Positions 16,635 through 24,380 of a stretch of DNA of 64,000 nucleotides are shown here, piece after piece. The stretch is taken from NCBI GenBank assembly GCA_964414555.1, contig CAYPWW010000005.1, forward strand, positions 1 through 64,000, in the 5' to 3' direction. The notes below the pieces were generated by a model. It was not told where the DNA came from. It saw only the letters and a list, made by a program, of their open reading frames with translations, and searched no databases. The position numbers and the translations under genes were made by a program. The stretch comes from Litorimonas sp964414555 (GTDB lineage: Bacteria; Pseudomonadota; Alphaproteobacteria; Caulobacterales; Maricaulaceae). Within the stretch, counting starts at the first letter, position 1; each line of letters opens with the position of its first letter.

Positions 16635-17308
16635 CTGCGCGCGTCCCGCTTACGTTCCAGCAAGGCGATGATCGCCGCGAATAAGGTAAAGACGACGAGC
16701 CCAGAAATCGCCTGTGACGGGCCAGCTGCTGGCGGCACGGTGCCATCGGCCTGAAACGTCAGGGTTGGGGCCGTCATAATCATGAATTGAATCACCGCCA
16801 TCACGCTCACCAGCGCGCAAGCGCTCAAGGTCGTCCACACCGGACCGCGCGTGACGGACAGCCACCACGCCATCATTCCGCCGAGAATGCCGACTTCTAG
16901 GACATATGCGGGCCAAGCAAAATTCCACAGGCCCAGGCCCAGCATCAACTCACCCCCCGGATAGAGCGGCAAGTCCGGTCGATGGACCAGCCAATCCAGC
17001 GGCCAGTGCGACAGCGCCAGCAAGCCGATGATCCACACAGCTTTCCGTCCAGCCGTCGGGCGCAAAAGACGATAGATCACGGCCACAAGAAGCGAAATCA
17101 CCACAGCGCTGAGCAAGCTGTGTGACCAGTCAATATCAAAGGCCAGCGGGTGCGCGCCCTCTCGCAGGGCATCACCTTCCACCCCGAGCAAACTGAGGAT
17201 CATAGAGACAAAATCAATCGCCTGCACAGCCAGAAACCCGTGCCAAAGCTTCACGCCGCCTGTGCGGTGGCTATCCCAAACGGCGGGACCATAATGTCCG
17301 ACGAACAT
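16631..17308 (-). CDS. Multi-pass membrane protein with histidine motifs
   Basis: A 225-residue inner-membrane protein with about six hydrophobic segments. Conserved-looking polar spots are FVGHYGPA at the N-terminus, DWSHSLL (about residues 60-66) and SHWPLDWLVHRPDLP (about 100-114). This His/Asp pattern recalls the YdjM/DUF457 group of membrane-bound putative metal-dependent hydrolases, but I would not assign a reaction. The first codons include a start (MFVGHYG) with no signal peptide. Two bases separate it from the lipoprotein gene downstream of its start side, so the thioredoxin-fold gene and this one are probably cotranscribed. Confidence 0.75.
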   Translation of the reverse strand: MFVGHYGPAVWDSHRTGGVKLWHGFLAVQAIDFVSMILSLLGVEGDALREGAHPLAFDIDWSHSLLSAVVISLLVAVIYRLLRPTAGRKAVWIIGLLALSHWPLDWLVHRPDLPLYPGGELMLGLGLWNFAWPAYVLEVGILGGMMAWWLSVTRGPVWTTLSACALVSVMAVIQFMIMTAPTLTFQADGTVPPAAGPSQAISGLVVFTLFAAIIALLERKRDARS

Positions 17309-17310
17309 GG

Positions 17311-17802
17311 CTAGCGACCTTTCGTGAAGCTCTCAAATTCAGTGTAAATATCATCTTCGGCACGGCTAGCAGCATTCCGCCAAGTCGGTGCGGTATCGAG
17401 GTTCAAAACCGTTCCATCGGTCTCGACCACAACAACCGTGGGCGTGCCGGGCGTGCCGTCCAAACCAAAGCTCTCGGCGATATCTTGGTTTCGGTTCTTT
17501 TGCCCGACATCGATATATTGAACGACGTAGTTTTCGCTGAGCATCGTTTGGAAACGTTCCGTCTCGAACCAGCCCGCCAATGCGCGACTGTCATGGCACC
17601 AATTCGCGCCCATCACGATCAGGCCGAGCTTGTCCTCTGCCTTCGCCTGCGCGAGTGCGGCATCGACATCGGTGCGCGCCGTTTCAGTTTTCTCATAAGG
17701 CTTTGCTTCTGGATGCTCGGCCGCGAAAGCCACAGGTGTCATCGCGGCGGTGGAACAGCCTGTAGCAAGGAAGGCCGCAAGAAGAAGCGCAAAATGTTTC
17801 AT
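17311..17802 (-). CDS. Thioredoxin-fold lipoprotein with single active-site cysteine
   Basis: The start MKHFALLLAAFLATGCS at 17802 gives a lipoprotein signal with the lipidated cysteine at residue 16; the upstream open extension (32 residues) is unlikely to be translated. The mature part is a thioredoxin-like domain: GLIVMGANWCHDSRALAGWF (C69, followed by HDS, not the usual CxxC), then YVVQYIDVGQKNRN and a cis-proline loop GTPGTPTVVVV. With one cysteine it cannot form the standard redox disulfide, so it may act as a binding or isomerase-like protein in the periplasm. Total 163 residues. It is divergent from the trypsin-like gene with 58 bases between starts. Confidence 0.8.
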   Translation of the reverse strand: MKHFALLLAAFLATGCSTAAMTPVAFAAEHPEAKPYEKTETARTDVDAALAQAKAEDKLGLIVMGANWCHDSRALAGWFETERFQTMLSENYVVQYIDVGQKNRNQDIAESFGLDGTPGTPTVVVVETDGTVLNLDTAPTWRNAASRAEDDIYTEFESFTKGR

Positions 17803-17860
17803 ACCAAACCCTAGCCAGATTTCGGTTGCGGGCACAAGGCACGCATCGCAAGAGTGCGCT

Positions 17861-18484
17861 ATGAACTTCCTTCGCTTCTTCCGTAAAACCAAACCCATTG
17901 CTGTTCCGGCACCGGCAGAAATTCACCCTGCACCGAGCCATCTGGACGTGCGGCGATACTTTCATAATCACGCGCAATTTCAATGCTATACGACGTGGTT
18001 CTTACATTGGGGCGGGTGGGTATCTGCGGGGCACTGCCTGACCGAAGCGCAAGATCATCTGCCGGATTTTGCCCACGGCCAAGCGCAAAGCTGGCCAGAC
18101 GGACTGGACGCCGCACTGGCGGGATGCACCCTGCCCCTAGCCAAACCCGCTGCGCCTTATGTGGGACAAGATGTGATCTTACGCGGCTATCCGGCAGGGT
18201 CGCGCCACATGGAAACCCGCACAGCGCGCGTCTATCACCAACGCAGTCCCGGCCAGTGGATCGTGCATATCCTCGACCCTGATGAGCCTGTCGTCACAGG
18301 CATGAGCGGCGGGCCCGTTGTGGACGCCAAGACGGGTGAGCCAATCGGTATCGTCATCACGCGCAACAGTCCAGCTGACCTCAATAATGACCGTGATCCA
18401 GATGAAAGCGCGGATTTCATCGCGCTTTCAGATGTGTGGACCGCTATTCGGGGCCTGTCTAAGACGGGAGCGGGAAACGCCTGA
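17861..18484 (+). CDS. Trypsin-like serine protease domain protein, no signal peptide
   Basis: A 207-residue chymotrypsin-fold protease. The triad is readable: H58 in WVSAGHCL, D83 in GLDAALAGC and S149 in GMSGGPVVD. C42 and C59 flank the histidine as in trypsins. The start MNFLRFFRKTKPIA has two basic-hydrophobic patches but no hydrophobic signal core, so it seems to stay in the cytoplasm or at the membrane face. No PDZ or other domain is present, and the target is unknown. The ATG at 17861 is used because earlier in-frame codons overlap the divergent lipoprotein start region. Its 3' end overlaps the DUF1330 gene by 26 bases, tail to tail. Confidence 0.8.
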   Translation: MNFLRFFRKTKPIAVPAPAEIHPAPSHLDVRRYFHNHAQFQCYTTWFLHWGGWVSAGHCLTEAQDHLPDFAHGQAQSWPDGLDAALAGCTLPLAKPAAPYVGQDVILRGYPAGSRHMETRTARVYHQRSPGQWIVHILDPDEPVVTGMSGGPVVDAKTGEPIGIVITRNSPADLNNDRDPDESADFIALSDVWTAIRGLSKTGAGNA

Positions 18485-18752
18485 ACGTCGCCGTGCGCAT
18501 CGTCGCGCCCGCATCGCGGTGCTTTGCGGCAGCTTGATAATCTTCCAGTGAGAAGAAGTGCTTTAGGTGATCCATATCGCGGAACTCTAGCAGCACGGCT
18601 TTATCGCCCGGCATCTCAACGAAACGGGCCGCTTCGTCATTGCCGTGAACCTTCACGCCTTCGCGCAGGAAGATCGGTGTCGAAAGCGAAACATAGCGGG
18701 CATATTCGGCCTTATCTTTATATTCAGCGGCCGCGAAAACGAAAACGGACAT
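18459..18752 (-). CDS. DUF1330 family protein
   Basis: A 97-residue protein of the DUF1330 ferredoxin-like fold (MSVFVFAAAEYKDKAEYARYV at the start, VLLEFRDMDHLKHFFSLEDYQAA in the second half). Such proteins resemble small dimeric alpha/beta barrel proteins; no catalytic role is established. The start at 18752 is supported by AGGAG seven bases upstream. The MAPEG gene lies eight bases before it on the same strand. Confidence 0.85.
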   Translation of the reverse strand: MSVFVFAAAEYKDKAEYARYVSLSTPIFLREGVKVHGNDEAARFVEMPGDKAVLLEFRDMDHLKHFFSLEDYQAAAKHRDAGATMRTATFRRFPLPS

Positions 18753-18760
18753 AGGGTCTC

Positions 18761-19177
18761 CTAAAGGATCGCCATGACGAACATGGCCATCAGAACGAGG
18801 GTTGAAAGGCTGAACAGGGCGAAGCGGATCATGACTTTGCCCGCGCTGACCTGAATAAAGCTGTGCAGCACGCGCAGGACGACATAGGCCCAAGCTGCGT
18901 AAAAGAGGTTGTTCGACACCTGCCCCGCCAGCGTCGCGTAAAACATTAGAGCATAAAAGATCGTCGGCTGTTCCAACAGATGATTATAATTGTGGGCGGC
19001 GGCTTGCACGCGCAGGGGCAACTCATTCTTCCACGCCCCATGCGGGGACTTGGCAGACTCCGGGTCCATCTGCGCGGCCTGCATCGCCGGTATTCGACGC
19101 GCATACATCAGCGCCCAGATCAAAAAAGTCCAAAGGATCAACGCCAGCACGGGCGTCAGAAAAGTCTGGTCAGTCAT
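18761..19177 (-). CDS. MAPEG family membrane protein
   Basis: A 138-residue four-helix membrane protein of the MAPEG superfamily (eicosanoid and glutathione metabolism proteins; bacterial members often have unknown substrates). Signatures: four hydrophobic segments, the loop AAAHNYNHLLEQPTIFYAL and the later YVVLRVLHSFIQV. The ATG at 19177 (MTDQTFLTPVLALIL) has GGGGAGAG five bases upstream. The upstream terminator shows that it starts its own transcript, probably with the DUF1330 gene. Confidence 0.87.
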   Translation of the reverse strand: MTDQTFLTPVLALILWTFLIWALMYARRIPAMQAAQMDPESAKSPHGAWKNELPLRVQAAAHNYNHLLEQPTIFYALMFYATLAGQVSNNLFYAAWAYVVLRVLHSFIQVSAGKVMIRFALFSLSTLVLMAMFVMAIL

Positions 19178-19206
19178 TGGTCTCTCCCCATTTTGGAAGA
19201 GCCTAG

Positions 19207-19248
19207 GCCAAAGAAAAAGGGTCTGCACCCGAAAAAGGTGCAGACCCT
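19207..19248 (-). terminator. Strong rho-independent terminator of the cold-shock gene
   Basis: On the minus strand a perfect 12-pair stem (AGGGTCTGCACC with its complement, 19218-19248) with a 7-base T-rich loop is followed by TTTTTCTTTGG. It lies 42 bases after the cold-shock gene and before the MAPEG start. Confidence 0.92.
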
Positions 19249-19289
19249 CAAATCAAAAGCGATCCGCCGAAGCGGAAAGCGCAAAGGCG

Positions 19290-19511
19290 TTAGGCCATCG
19301 ACAGCGCATCAACGGCAGTTTTGCCTGTGCGCTCATTGACGGCTGTGTTGAACATGACTTTGTCACCTTCGTTCAGACCTTGGACGCCGGAGCGTTGCAG
19401 GGCTGTGATGTGGACAAAGACATCGTCGCCACCAGCTTCTGGCTGGATAAAGCCGAAGCCTTTTGTTGTGTTGAAGAATTTGACCGTACCGGCCTTCATT
19501 TCGTCTGACAT
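19290..19511 (-). CDS. cspA: Cold-shock domain protein (CspA family)
   Basis: Single-strand nucleic acid chaperone of 73 residues. RNP1 is KGFGFIQP and RNP2 VFVHITALQ; the N-terminus MSDEMKAGTVKFFNTTKG is typical of alphaproteobacterial Csp. The ATG at 19511 is preceded by AAGGAAAT; a GTG five codons further up overlaps that ribosome site and is not used. A strong terminator follows. Confidence 0.95.
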   Translation of the reverse strand: MSDEMKAGTVKFFNTTKGFGFIQPEAGGDDVFVHITALQRSGVQGLNEGDKVMFNTAVNERTGKTAVDALSMA

Positions 19512-19868
19512 GTAATTTCCTTTCACGTCGATCTAGGTTTGAGGCCCACAATGCGCGGGTCTGCGATGGTCGAAAAAGGAAAGCAAAGCGCACTCAGGGT
19601 CGGTTTCACATGACGTGAAGCCTATTCTGGCCGATATTCTGGCCGTTCTCGATTGGCCTCCATATGGGCTTGTGGATAAGATTTAGCAAGGGAAGCTTTT
19701 GCCCGCATACACAGCGCGTGTTTTGACGAAAAGGTCGCCCTGCGCACTAACCCTGTGCAAGCGGGGGCAAAACCTCATCAAATTGTAAATGTAGCCTCAC
19801 TAGTTTTGCATAGCTGCCTTGGGCAAACCCGCGTTCCCCATGTGGGTCGCGTTTTATATTTGAAACGC
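19512..19868. other. Non-coding region between cspA and the SemiSWEET pair
   Basis: A 357-base gap between divergent genes. No convincing coding frame. It should hold the cspA promoter and leader (minus) and the SemiSWEET promoter (plus). Visible structure: an 11-base direct repeat TATTCTGGCCG at 19623-19633 and 19635-19645, one base apart (period 12), and a short inverted repeat TTCAC-N5-GTGAA near 19607. No strong -35/-10 pair was found by eye. Confidence 0.5.
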
Positions 19869-20177
19869 ATGACAGATATTGAACTCATTGGCTTTGCAGC
19901 CGCCCTGATGACCTCCGCATCTTATATGCCGCAGGTCTGGCGCATCCTCTCAACCGGAGAGACCGGCGGGATCAGCCTGCTGATGTACGCCCTCCTGACG
20001 ACAGGAAAGCTCTGCTGGCTCAGTTATGGCATTCTGATCGCGTCCATCCCGTTGATCGCCTCGCAGTCTTTCACGATCCTCTTGGCGGCTTTGATCTTGG
20101 GCTTTACGGCGAGAGAGCGCTTGGGCTTGAACCTACGTCGTAACACGCGGTTTTATCGAAATTGGAAATACGGATGA
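19869..20177 (+). CDS. SemiSWEET/PQ-loop transporter subunit, copy 1
   Basis: A 102-residue three-helix membrane protein of the SemiSWEET sugar-transporter family, which works as a dimer. Features: the PQ motif at P21-Q22 (SYMPQVWRIL), TGGISLLMY at about 32-40, W50 and a third helix ending ARERL. At position 66 it has glutamine where the next gene has asparagine. The ATG at 19869 (MTDIELIGFAAAL) fits the first helix; earlier in-frame sequence is not SemiSWEET-like. The stop overlaps the start of the second copy by ATGA, so the two are made together. The substrate is unknown. Confidence 0.87.
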   Translation: MTDIELIGFAAALMTSASYMPQVWRILSTGETGGISLLMYALLTTGKLCWLSYGILIASIPLIASQSFTILLAALILGFTARERLGLNLRRNTRFYRNWKYG

Positions 20178-20518
20178 CACTCATCACGCTTTTAGGGTCC
20201 GTTGCAGCGGTCTTGACGACAATTTCCTTCGTGCCGCAGGCGTGGCTCGTCATTCGGACGCGGCGCACGGGTGGGATCAGCTTGCTGATGTATTCGCTCT
20301 TCACCTTTGGCGTCGCGTTGTGGCTCGCCTATGGAATTTTGACGTCAGCGACACCGATCATCGCCGCCAATGCCGTTACGCTGGTGCTGGCCGGGACAAT
20401 CTTGTTCATCGCTGCGCGGGAACGGTTTCAGCGTCGCGGGACACTGCAAGCCCGCGCACCGGGTGTCCCGCTGACGACAGAGCAAAACCCCGACATGGCG
20501 ACGGTTGGCGACGACTGA
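20174..20518 (+). CDS. SemiSWEET/PQ-loop transporter subunit, copy 2
   Basis: A 114-residue paralogue of the preceding protein: by hand count 43 of the first 85 positions are identical without gaps. It has the PQ motif at P21-Q22 (SFVPQAWLVI), TGGISLLMY, W50 and N66 (AANAVT), the asparagine expected in the sugar-binding pocket. A hydrophilic tail of about 30 residues follows the third helix. The ATG at 20174 overlaps the upstream stop. Coupling suggests the two subunits may form a heterodimer, in effect a split SWEET; this is inference. Confidence 0.87.
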   Translation: MTLITLLGSVAAVLTTISFVPQAWLVIRTRRTGGISLLMYSLFTFGVALWLAYGILTSATPIIAANAVTLVLAGTILFIAARERFQRRGTLQARAPGVPLTTEQNPDMATVGDD

Positions 20519-20561
20519 GACAGGGCATCACGCCCCATAGCCAAGCGCGCGCGTTGCCCTT

Positions 20562-22928
20562 ATGTTCGCGCCAATGTCGAAATCCGAATCTTTCATCCCT
20601 GCCCCGCCGCCCCCGGCGAAGCGGTCCATCTCGCAAATGGCGATGCCGTCTCGACCGGGTGGTCAGGCTGGGGCTGACTACCTCGCGGGGCTGAACCCCG
20701 AACAGGCGGACGCCGTTGTCACGACCGAAGGACCGCTGCTTGTCCTCGCAGGTGCGGGTACGGGCAAAACGCGGGTCCTGACCTGCCGCCTCGCACATAT
20801 CCTGAACCAACGCATGGCGTTTCCGAGCCAGATCCTCTCGGTCACCTTTACGAATAAAGCCGCCCGCGAAATGCGAGAGCGGGTCAGCGAGTTGCTCGGC
20901 CCGACAACGGAAGGCCTGCCGTGGCTGGGCACGTTCCATTCCATTGCCGCGAAAATCCTGCGCATCCATGCGGAACTCGTCGGGCTGAAGTCTAACTTCA
21001 CGATCCTCGACACTGACGATCAAATCCGCTTGCTGAAGCAAATCATCAAGGCGTCCGACATCGATGAGAAAAAATGGACGGCCCGCTATCTCGCCTCGCT
21101 CATCGATGGGTGGAAGAACAAAGGCCTGACTCCAGACAAGCTAAACGCGGGACAAACCTATCATTTTGCCGAAGGCCGCGGGAAGGAGATGTACACGATT
21201 TACCAATCCCGCCTAAAGACCCTGAATGCTGTCGATTTTGGTGATTTGCTACTGCACAATCTGACGATCTTCCAAAACCATTCTGATGTGCTGGCGCGCT
21301 ATCACGCGAAGTTCCGCTATATCCTCGTCGATGAGTATCAGGACACGAACGTCTGCCAATACCTGTGGCTGCGATTGCTGGCCCAAGGGTCAAACAATGT
21401 CTGCGTCGTCGGTGATGATGATCAGTCGATCTATGGCTGGCGCGGTGCGGAAGTCGACAACATCCTGCGGTTTGAAAAAGACTTCCCCGGCGCGAAAGTC
21501 ATCCGGCTGGAACGCAATTACCGCTCGACGGAACATATCCTCGCCGCCGCCTCTGGTCTGATCGCAGCCAACCAAGACCGGCTGGGCAAGACGCTTTGGA
21601 CGGAAGACGCAGGCGGGCACAAAGTCTCCGTCGTCGGTGTATGGGACGCACCTGCCGAAGCCCGCATCATCAGCACCGAAATCGAAAACTGGCGCAGCCA
21701 AGGTCGCCGCTATTCCGATGTCGCGATCCTCGTGCGCGCGTCTCGCCAAATGCGCAGTTTCGAGGAACGCTTCATCCAGATCGGCCTGCCCTATAAAGTC
21801 ATCGGCGGCCCGCGCTTTTTCGAGCGCCAAGAAATCCGCGATGCCCACGCCTATATGCGGCTGCTGGTCAGTGACACGGATGATCTCGCCTTTGAGCGCG
21901 TCGTAAACACGCCCAAACGCGGGATTGGTGCGACCTCGATCCAAAAGCTGCAACGCGCGGCGCGGGCGATGAATGTCCCGCTGGAAGCCGCCACGCGGGA
22001 GTTGACGAAAACCGATGAAATCCGCGGGAAAGCGCGGACATCCCTGCGCGCGTTCTGTCTTGATCTCGACCGCTGGCGCAAGAAGCTGGGCGAAATGCGC
22101 CACACTAATCTGGCCGAGCAAATCCTCGATGAGAGCGGCTACACCCAGATGTGGAAGGATAATAAGGACGCGAAATCCGCTGGACGTCTGGAAAACCTGA
22201 AAGAGCTGATCCAAGCCATGGGCGAGTTCGACACCCTGCCCGCCTATCTGGAACATGTGTCGTTGGTCCTAGATGTCGATAAGGGCGACGGTCCGCGAGA
22301 GGATGAAGTCTCGCTGATGACGCTCCATTCTGCCAAAGGGCTCGAGTTCCCGCTCGTCTTCCTGCCCGGCTGGGAGGAAGGCATGTTCCCCTCACAGAAA
22401 TCACTCGATGAGAGCGGGATGGCCGGCCTCGAAGAAGAACGCCGCCTCGCCTATGTCGGGATCACGCGCGCTCGCGAACAGGCCAAGATTTACTTCGCCG
22501 CCAATCGCCAAGTCTATGGCAGCTGGCAAAGCGCGCTACCGTCGCGGTTCATCGATGAATTACCACCCGAACATGTCGAGGCCGAGAGCGACTCTGGCCT
22601 ACATGAATCCGGCGCAGTTGCAGAGCGCGTTGCGTCGAATTTTTCACGCAGTTTCAGCGAAGCCCAAGGCAGCCGCGTGTCTCCCGGCTGGCAACGCTTT
22701 CAAAAGAACCGCGATAAGAGCTTTGGCCGCGAACCCCGCGAGATCGAAGGCCATGCCGTGCGCCGCCCCGCCAAAGGCAAAAGCTCCAACTACGCCATCG
22801 GCGACCGCATCTTTCACCAGAAATTCGGTTATGGCGAAGTCAAAGCCGCCGACGGGACGAAGCTAACCGTGCAGTTCGAAAAGGCCGGCGAGAAAAAGGT
22901 CCTCGACGGATTTGTCGAGCGCGCCTAA
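20562..22928 (+). CDS. uvrD: UvrD/PcrA-type DNA helicase
   Basis: Superfamily 1A 3'-5' helicase for nucleotide-excision and mismatch repair or replication-conflict resolution. The 788-residue protein has every motif in order: Walker A GAGTGKT (about 65-71), Ia SVTFTNKAAREM, II VDEYQDTN, III GDDDQSIYGWRGA, IV RLERNYRS, V MTLHSAKGLEF and VI RRLAYVGITRARE. A C-terminal module (about 740-785, YAIGDRIFHQKFGYGEVK) matches the PcrA/UvrD RNA-polymerase-binding Tudor-like domain. The start is ambiguous between 20562 and the ATG four codons later; neither has a clear ribosome site. No LexA box was seen upstream. Confidence 0.95.
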   Translation: MFAPMSKSESFIPAPPPPAKRSISQMAMPSRPGGQAGADYLAGLNPEQADAVVTTEGPLLVLAGAGTGKTRVLTCRLAHILNQRMAFPSQILSVTFTNKAAREMRERVSELLGPTTEGLPWLGTFHSIAAKILRIHAELVGLKSNFTILDTDDQIRLLKQIIKASDIDEKKWTARYLASLIDGWKNKGLTPDKLNAGQTYHFAEGRGKEMYTIYQSRLKTLNAVDFGDLLLHNLTIFQNHSDVLARYHAKFRYILVDEYQDTNVCQYLWLRLLAQGSNNVCVVGDDDQSIYGWRGAEVDNILRFEKDFPGAKVIRLERNYRSTEHILAAASGLIAANQDRLGKTLWTEDAGGHKVSVVGVWDAPAEARIISTEIENWRSQGRRYSDVAILVRASRQMRSFEERFIQIGLPYKVIGGPRFFERQEIRDAHAYMRLLVSDTDDLAFERVVNTPKRGIGATSIQKLQRAARAMNVPLEAATRELTKTDEIRGKARTSLRAFCLDLDRWRKKLGEMRHTNLAEQILDESGYTQMWKDNKDAKSAGRLENLKELIQAMGEFDTLPAYLEHVSLVLDVDKGDGPREDEVSLMTLHSAKGLEFPLVFLPGWEEGMFPSQKSLDESGMAGLEEERRLAYVGITRAREQAKIYFAANRQVYGSWQSALPSRFIDELPPEHVEAESDSGLHESGAVAERVASNFSRSFSEAQGSRVSPGWQRFQKNRDKSFGREPREIEGHAVRRPAKGKSSNYAIGDRIFHQKFGYGEVKAADGTKLTVQFEKAGEKKVLDGFVERA

Positions 22929-22937
22929 CACCCGACC

Positions 22938-24380
22938 ATGATCCGGCTCTTTTTCATATGCGCGATGTTTCTTCTCGGGGGGTGCGCCTCGACGGGATTT
23001 GAAGTCCTGAACATCAACGCGCTCTCGTCGGACCGCGATAGCAATGGCAGTTTCACAGGCTTGGAACGCCTCGCGCAAGAGAACCCGAAGACTGGGAAAA
23101 AACGGATCAACGTGATCTATTTACACGGCATTGGCTACGTCGAAAATCCAGATGACGCCCCGCTGGCGAACGCCTTTATCGCGGGCGTTGCAGATGCCTA
23201 TGGCCAGACCGTGCCAGAGAAAGCCGTCGCCAGCCGTTGTGGCCGTGACGACATGAATGAATCTAAAAAAGTCAATAATTCTATTATTATACGCCAACCT
23301 GTTCCTGTTATTTACAACACAACATTGCCTGGCTCGACGTTGAAATTGAGCGCGCTGGCATGTTTAGACAAGCAAATTCTGCCCGTTGATGGCAATCTAG
23401 AATATGTCATCTACCGCGTGTTCTGGGACGATATTTTCTGGGACACGCTGCAAAACCCACATGTCGGGCAAGACGCCATCGGGACAAAGAAAGATGCCCC
23501 ATTTTCCAATCTGCGCAGCAAGTATAATGGCTTCCTGAAGGACAAGCTCGTCAATTACGGGTTTTCTGATGCCGTGCTCTATTTGGGTCCGGCGGGCGAA
23601 GACATTCGCAACGCCGTGCGCGGCGCGATGTGCAGCGCGGCTCTGGACGCGTCCGGTTACGGCTTCGCGCAACAGGGCCTGACGGTTAGCCATATCGACA
23701 TCTGCCAAATCGCGGCGCTGTCAGACATTGAGACAGACCCCTTTGCTTTTGTGACAGAATCCCTCGGCTCAAAGGTCGCCTTCGACATTATGCGCGAAGC
23801 GATGACCGATGGTCGCGGCAATGTTTATGACAAGATGATCAAGAGCACGCAATTTTTCATGCTCGCCAATCAAGTCCCACTCTTATCCTTGTCCGATATT
23901 TCGGAATCTGACCCCAGCATCCCTGAACCCTATGCAAATGAAGATCGCCCAACGATTATCGCAATGTCGGAGGTGAACGACTTCCTGACCTATGAGCTTG
24001 TGCCATTTTATCGCCAGCTATTAGATCGCAGCCAGCGCGGCCGTAGTGCGCAATTGGATATGTCCATCGAGTCAGAACGTGAGCAGCTGATCGATCTCTT
24101 GGGCTTTAACGTCGTCGATATGCGGTTGGAATTCTCGCCGCCGGTCTTCCCCTTCGTCAAAGGCTTCGTCGATCCCCTGTTTGCGCATAATGGTCACGTC
24201 AAACAGCCCGAAGTCATCGCCTATATGCTCTGCGGGGCGAAAGCCGGACAATTGGACGTTGGCGATTGCCGCGGGCTAAGCAGCCCCGCCCTGCGCGGGA
24301 AAACCCTGCGGCGGAAAATCAAAGACCGCGAGAGCCCGCCCCCCTTGCAAGATGAAGCCGCCGCACGGGCGGGCGGGTAA
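22938..24380 (+). CDS. Lipoprotein with alpha/beta-hydrolase-like triad, function unknown
   Basis: A 480-residue protein starting with a lipoprotein signal (MIRLFFICAMFLLGGC, lipidated C16). I do not recognise a named family. The order of motifs fits an alpha/beta hydrolase: strand plus oxyanion loop VIYLHGIG (H63-G64), nucleophile-elbow-like TESLGS (S275, with Glu where the usual GxSxG has Gly), an Asp in SEVNDFLTYELVP (D348) and a His in AHNGHVKQPEV (H420). At least seven cysteines lie in the mature part, so disulfides are likely in the envelope. The segment 23260-23330 is AT-rich compared with the rest. The stop overlaps the prmA ATG by one base. Confidence 0.65.
   Translation: MIRLFFICAMFLLGGCASTGFEVLNINALSSDRDSNGSFTGLERLAQENPKTGKKRINVIYLHGIGYVENPDDAPLANAFIAGVADAYGQTVPEKAVASRCGRDDMNESKKVNNSIIIRQPVPVIYNTTLPGSTLKLSALACLDKQILPVDGNLEYVIYRVFWDDIFWDTLQNPHVGQDAIGTKKDAPFSNLRSKYNGFLKDKLVNYGFSDAVLYLGPAGEDIRNAVRGAMCSAALDASGYGFAQQGLTVSHIDICQIAALSDIETDPFAFVTESLGSKVAFDIMREAMTDGRGNVYDKMIKSTQFFMLANQVPLLSLSDISESDPSIPEPYANEDRPTIIAMSEVNDFLTYELVPFYRQLLDRSQRGRSAQLDMSIESEREQLIDLLGFNVVDMRLEFSPPVFPFVKGFVDPLFAHNGHVKQPEVIAYMLCGAKAGQLDVGDCRGLSSPALRGKTLRRKIKDRESPPPLQDEAAARAGG

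Noticed and set aside
19755..19868. N-terminal extension of the first SemiSWEET
   Set aside because: The extra 38 residues do not resemble the family and would precede the normal first helix.
21390..22256. 288-codon minus-strand frame
   Set aside because: Antisense to the helicase motifs of uvrD, low-information sequence, no ribosome site.
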